Shown here in pieces: positions 61,864 to 64,000 of a stretch of 64,000 nt of DNA (position 1 is its first letter; each line of letters opens with the position of its first letter). The translations under genes were made by a program, and so were the position numbers. This DNA is from Aldehydirespirator sp965220485. Its GTDB lineage: Bacteria; Actinomycetota; Acidimicrobiia; Acidimicrobiales; Aldehydirespiratoraceae. Location: contig OZ244832.1 of the NCBI GenBank assembly GCA_965220485.1, forward strand, positions 2,666,001-2,730,000. The letters run 5' to 3'. The notes beneath the pieces are model-generated. The model saw nothing but the letters and a program-made list of their open reading frames with translations. It made no database searches and had not been told where the DNA came from.

Positions 61864-62877
61864 TCAGGAGTCCGCCACGCAGGCGTCGACCTTGTGCAGG
61901 TACTCGGCCCGGCTGGCGTTGTCCATCCAGCTGATCTCGAACGAGTTGCGCACCAGGCGCGCCACCTCCTCGCGGCTGAGCCCGATCTCGGAGTGCACGC
62001 GGTGGAAGTTGTCGGCTACGTAGCCGGGGAAGTAGGCGGGGTCGTCAGAGTTGAGGGTGACCCGCATATCCCGGTCGAGCATCGCCTTTATGGCCGCGGC
62101 CTTGGTGCCGTCGGTCACGTAGGCGTTGGAGATCGGGCACACGGTGAGGCCGAGCCCCCGCCGCTTGATCTCCTCCACCAGCGCATCGTCCTCCAGGCAG
62201 TTGACCCCGTGGTCGATGCGCTCGACTCCGATGTCATCGAGGCACTGCCAGATGTGGGCCACCGAGTTCTGCTGGTCGACGTCGCAGTGCATGGTCAGCC
62301 GGTAGCCCTGGGAGCGGGCATCGGCGTAGACGTCGCGGAACTTGATGGGCGGGTTGTTCTTCTCGTCGGAGTCGAGGCCCACGCCGAGGATCCAGTCGCG
62401 GTAGTCCTTGGCCTGCTCCAGGGTCTCGGCCGCGGACTCGGCCGACATGTCCCGCAGGAAGCACATGATCAGGTGCGAGCGGATGCCGAGGCGCTGCTGG
62501 GCGTCGGCCTGGGCCCGGAGCAGCCCGGTTATCGCCGTGCCGAACTCGATGCCTCGGGTGGTGTGGGCCTGGGGGTCGAAGAACATCTCGACGTACACCA
62601 GGTTCTGGGCCGCCACTCTGGTGAAGTAGGCCGTAGCCAAGTCGTAGAAGTCCTCCTCCACCAGCAGCACGCTTATCCCCTCGTAGTACTGGGCCAGGAA
62701 CGACGGCAGGTCGTCGAAGTCGTAGGCGGCCCGCATCTCCTCGACGCTGGCGTAGGGCAGATCCAGGCCGTTGCGCTCAGCCAGCGCGAACTTCAGCTCG
62801 GGCTCGAGAGTGCCCTCCACGTGCAGGTGGAGCTCGGCTTTGGGAATCGAGTTGATCAAGTCTTCAACGGAGCCCAT
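61864..62877 (-). CDS. Adenosine/adenine deaminase-family protein with an altered HAGE motif
   Basis: 337 residues. KAELHLHVEGTLEPELKFAL is the metal-binding H-x-H with the conserved E-G-T/S-L. DHGVNCLEDDALV and VTLNSDDPAYF are the later His and Asp-Asp motifs. The catalytic 'HAGE' is replaced by HCDVDQ, so the usual Glu is missing at that place. I recall a bacterial subfamily with this HCD motif, but its substrate is unclear. The protein may deaminate a different aminopurine. Co-transcribed with the adenine deaminase. Confidence 0.78.
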   Translation of the reverse strand: MGSVEDLINSIPKAELHLHVEGTLEPELKFALAERNGLDLPYASVEEMRAAYDFDDLPSFLAQYYEGISVLLVEEDFYDLATAYFTRVAAQNLVYVEMFFDPQAHTTRGIEFGTAITGLLRAQADAQQRLGIRSHLIMCFLRDMSAESAAETLEQAKDYRDWILGVGLDSDEKNNPPIKFRDVYADARSQGYRLTMHCDVDQQNSVAHIWQCLDDIGVERIDHGVNCLEDDALVEEIKRRGLGLTVCPISNAYVTDGTKAAAIKAMLDRDMRVTLNSDDPAYFPGYVADNFHRVHSEIGLSREEVARLVRNSFEISWMDNASRAEYLHKVDACVADS

Positions 62878-62885
62878 GGTGTCTC

Positions 62886-63030
62886 CTCTCTAGGGGTTGG
62901 ATCTAAGGGTTGGATTGACTGGAGTTGGATTGACTGGCGTTGGATTGACTGGGGTTGGATTGACTGGGGTTGGATTGACTGGGGTTGGATTGACTGGCAT
63001 TGGATCTAAGGGTTGGATTGACTGGTGTGG
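62886..63030. repeat. 15-bp tandem repeat upstream of the deaminase operon
   Basis: About eight TTGGATTGACTGGxG units, with two TTGGATCTAAGGG variants at the edges. It lies between the XRE-cupin stop and the deaminase start, in the probable leader or promoter of the deaminase genes. Copy-number change could shift promoter spacing. Confidence 0.88.
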
Positions 63031-63053
63031 ATGAACGTGCCGGTCGGTGCCGG

Positions 63054-63617
63054 TCAGCCTCCGGCGGCGACGAGAATCACGCGGGCCGGCGACTCCGATG
63101 CCAGGCGCCAGCGGGTCTGGACCCATGCCGAGTGGAACATGACGTCGCCGGCGTGGAGGGTCACTTGGGGACGGTCCTTGAAATCCACGTGCAGAGACCC
63201 CTCTATCACATAGATCACCGTCTCGTCGGCGGACTCGAACCACTCGTCGACGTCGGGCCCGGGCTCGATCCGGAAGTCGCCCAGCTCGGTAATGCGCCGC
63301 CCGCCCCGGTAGGCCGTTCTCGCGGTGGTGGCGTTGGGCAGCTCGCTCACCGGCATCTGATTCAGCTCCGAAGCCCGCAGCACCTCCACCCGGGTGTCGG
63401 CCGGGGGATCGGGCAGCAGGTCCGAAGGCCTTACGTCGAGGGCCGCCGCGATCCGGTACAGCGTCGCTATGGCCACCGATGTGCGCCCGGCCTCGAGCTG
63501 GCTCAGGAACGGCTGGCTCACGTCCGCGGCCGCGGCGAGCTTGCGGCCCGAAAGGCCCCGCTCCGAGCGCAGCGCCTTGACCTTGGCCCCGATCCCTAGT
63601 CCCAGGTCATCGGCCAC
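63054..63617 (-). CDS. XRE-family regulator with C-terminal cupin domain
   Basis: 187 residues from GTG 63617. An ATG at 63716 is also in frame but would overlap the divergent gene's start. The HTH is KVKALRSERGLSGRKLAAAADVSQPFLSQLEAGRTSVAIATLYRIAA-type (helices near 10-65). The cupin part has GPDVDEWFESADETVIYVIEGSL and VTLHAGDVMFHSAWVQTRW. Such regulators sense a small metabolite through the cupin. Its place at the head of the deaminase/Rieske row suggests it controls them. Confidence 0.85.
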   Translation of the reverse strand: MADDLGLGIGAKVKALRSERGLSGRKLAAAADVSQPFLSQLEAGRTSVAIATLYRIAAALDVRPSDLLPDPPADTRVEVLRASELNQMPVSELPNATTARTAYRGGRRITELGDFRIEPGPDVDEWFESADETVIYVIEGSLHVDFKDRPQVTLHAGDVMFHSAWVQTRWRLASESPARVILVAAGG

Positions 63618-63714
63618 GGCGCCGCGCTTCCCGCTTCGATCCAGATCGTGGTATGACAGATCGGGAATGCCGACGGAGAGAATCCGTCGGCCGGGCAATG
63701 GAGACTTCACCTGC

Positions 63715-64000
63715 ATGGCTGCTGCTAACGGTGCGTGCCACAACCGAGTGATTCTGGACCAGTGGCACCCCCTGTGGGCCATGAACGAGGCCAAGCCCAA
63801 CGTCGTGCATGTCACCGGCCTGCTGGGCGAGTCGGTCAGCTTCGCCGTGACCGCAGACGGCCCGGCGGTCGTGTGGCGGACCAGGAGCGACCTTCCGGCG
63901 GGCACGCCGCTCGATCCCGAGTCGGTGACGGACACGCTGCCCAGCCGGTGCGAGTTCCTCTACGTGTGGACGAGCCTCGGGAATCCGCCGGAGCGGACGT
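63715..64000 (+). CDS. Oxygenase-like protein, N-terminal part only (cut by window edge)
   Basis: 95 codons from ATG 63715 to the edge. NRVILDQWHPLWAMNEAKPN and VTGLLGESVSFAV resemble the first strands of Rieske oxygenases ('xLDxWHPVxxxxELxxxxxxxTxLLGxxVxxxR'), and CEFLYVWTSLGNPPE resembles their 'GxxWVWxG-x-P' segment. The Rieske Cys/His motifs expected between these parts are absent, so the cluster may be lost. Divergent from the XRE-cupin regulator. Confidence 0.5.
   Translation, partial: MAAANGACHNRVILDQWHPLWAMNEAKPNVVHVTGLLGESVSFAVTADGPAVVWRTRSDLPAGTPLDPESVTDTLPSRCEFLYVWTSLGNPPERT

Noticed and set aside
59499..61934. 811-codon plus-strand frame
   Set aside because: Antisense to the adenine deaminase and Rieske genes.

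Overview
The window is high-GC DNA with actinobacterial features: a WhiB regulator, a UPF0182 membrane protein, a DivIVA-type coiled-coil protein, TatA and an initiator tRNA with an encoded CCA. Gene content and order (MreB, small membrane protein, MoaE; VWA protein with a MoxR-type ATPase; many secreted Fn3, PPC and Calx-beta proteins) suggest an uncultured Acidimicrobiia-like lineage. That placement is an inference from gene content, not from a marker tree.

Layout. 1-3.06 kb: a two-gene unit in which a membrane-anchored protein ending in a subtilase prodomain precedes a subtilase with Fn3 and PPC domains (cut by the left edge). 3.1-12.6 kb: a decayed accessory zone with ABC transporter remnants, four 99-bp CTAG-targeting miniature elements (three here, one at 14.2 kb), a three-gene module of unknown function (TIGR04255-type protein plus two small partners), a frameshifted P4-type integrase and an IS3 remnant. 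12.63-18.7 kb: an island of about 5.9 kb between an initiator tRNA-Met and a duplicated 3' piece of that tRNA. It holds remains of two restriction-modification systems (an HTH-MT-A70 methyltransferase with a BglII-like nuclease broken by a miniature element, and a TSPPY methyltransferase with a truncated nuclease) and a nucleotidyltransferase-HEPN fusion. 18.7-41.6 kb: mostly core-like genes (SDR dehydrogenase, APC permease with C-terminal regulatory domains, GltB-like protein, UPF0182, DivIVA-like, PDZ-Lon protease, HEAT-repeat protein, MreB, MoaE, epimerase, degenerate metalloprotease, MFS transporter, polyphosphate kinase, TatA, WhiB). 41.8-48.2 kb: a very large secreted metzincin/Calx-beta protein and an Fn3 lipoprotein directly upstream. 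48.5-58.7 kb: VWA protein, PhyH-rhodanese fusion, MaoC hydratase, GH1-like protein, MoxR-type ATPase and GH2-like protein; both glycosidase homologues lack the nucleophile Glu. 58.7-64 kb: a catabolic cluster with a Rieske oxygenase, adenine deaminase, an adenosine-deaminase-family protein, an XRE-cupin regulator and a second oxygenase-like gene at the right edge.

Two themes run through the window. Tandem repeats are unusually common, both inside reading frames (units of 24, 30, 36, 42 bp) and between genes (15, 43, 44, 73, 78 bp). One dispersed element of about 120 bp lies just upstream of six minus-strand genes, always in the same orientation. Also, at least six frameshifts occur, several at homopolymers. 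Some may be assembly errors rather than mutations, so each frameshift call here is provisional until reads are checked.
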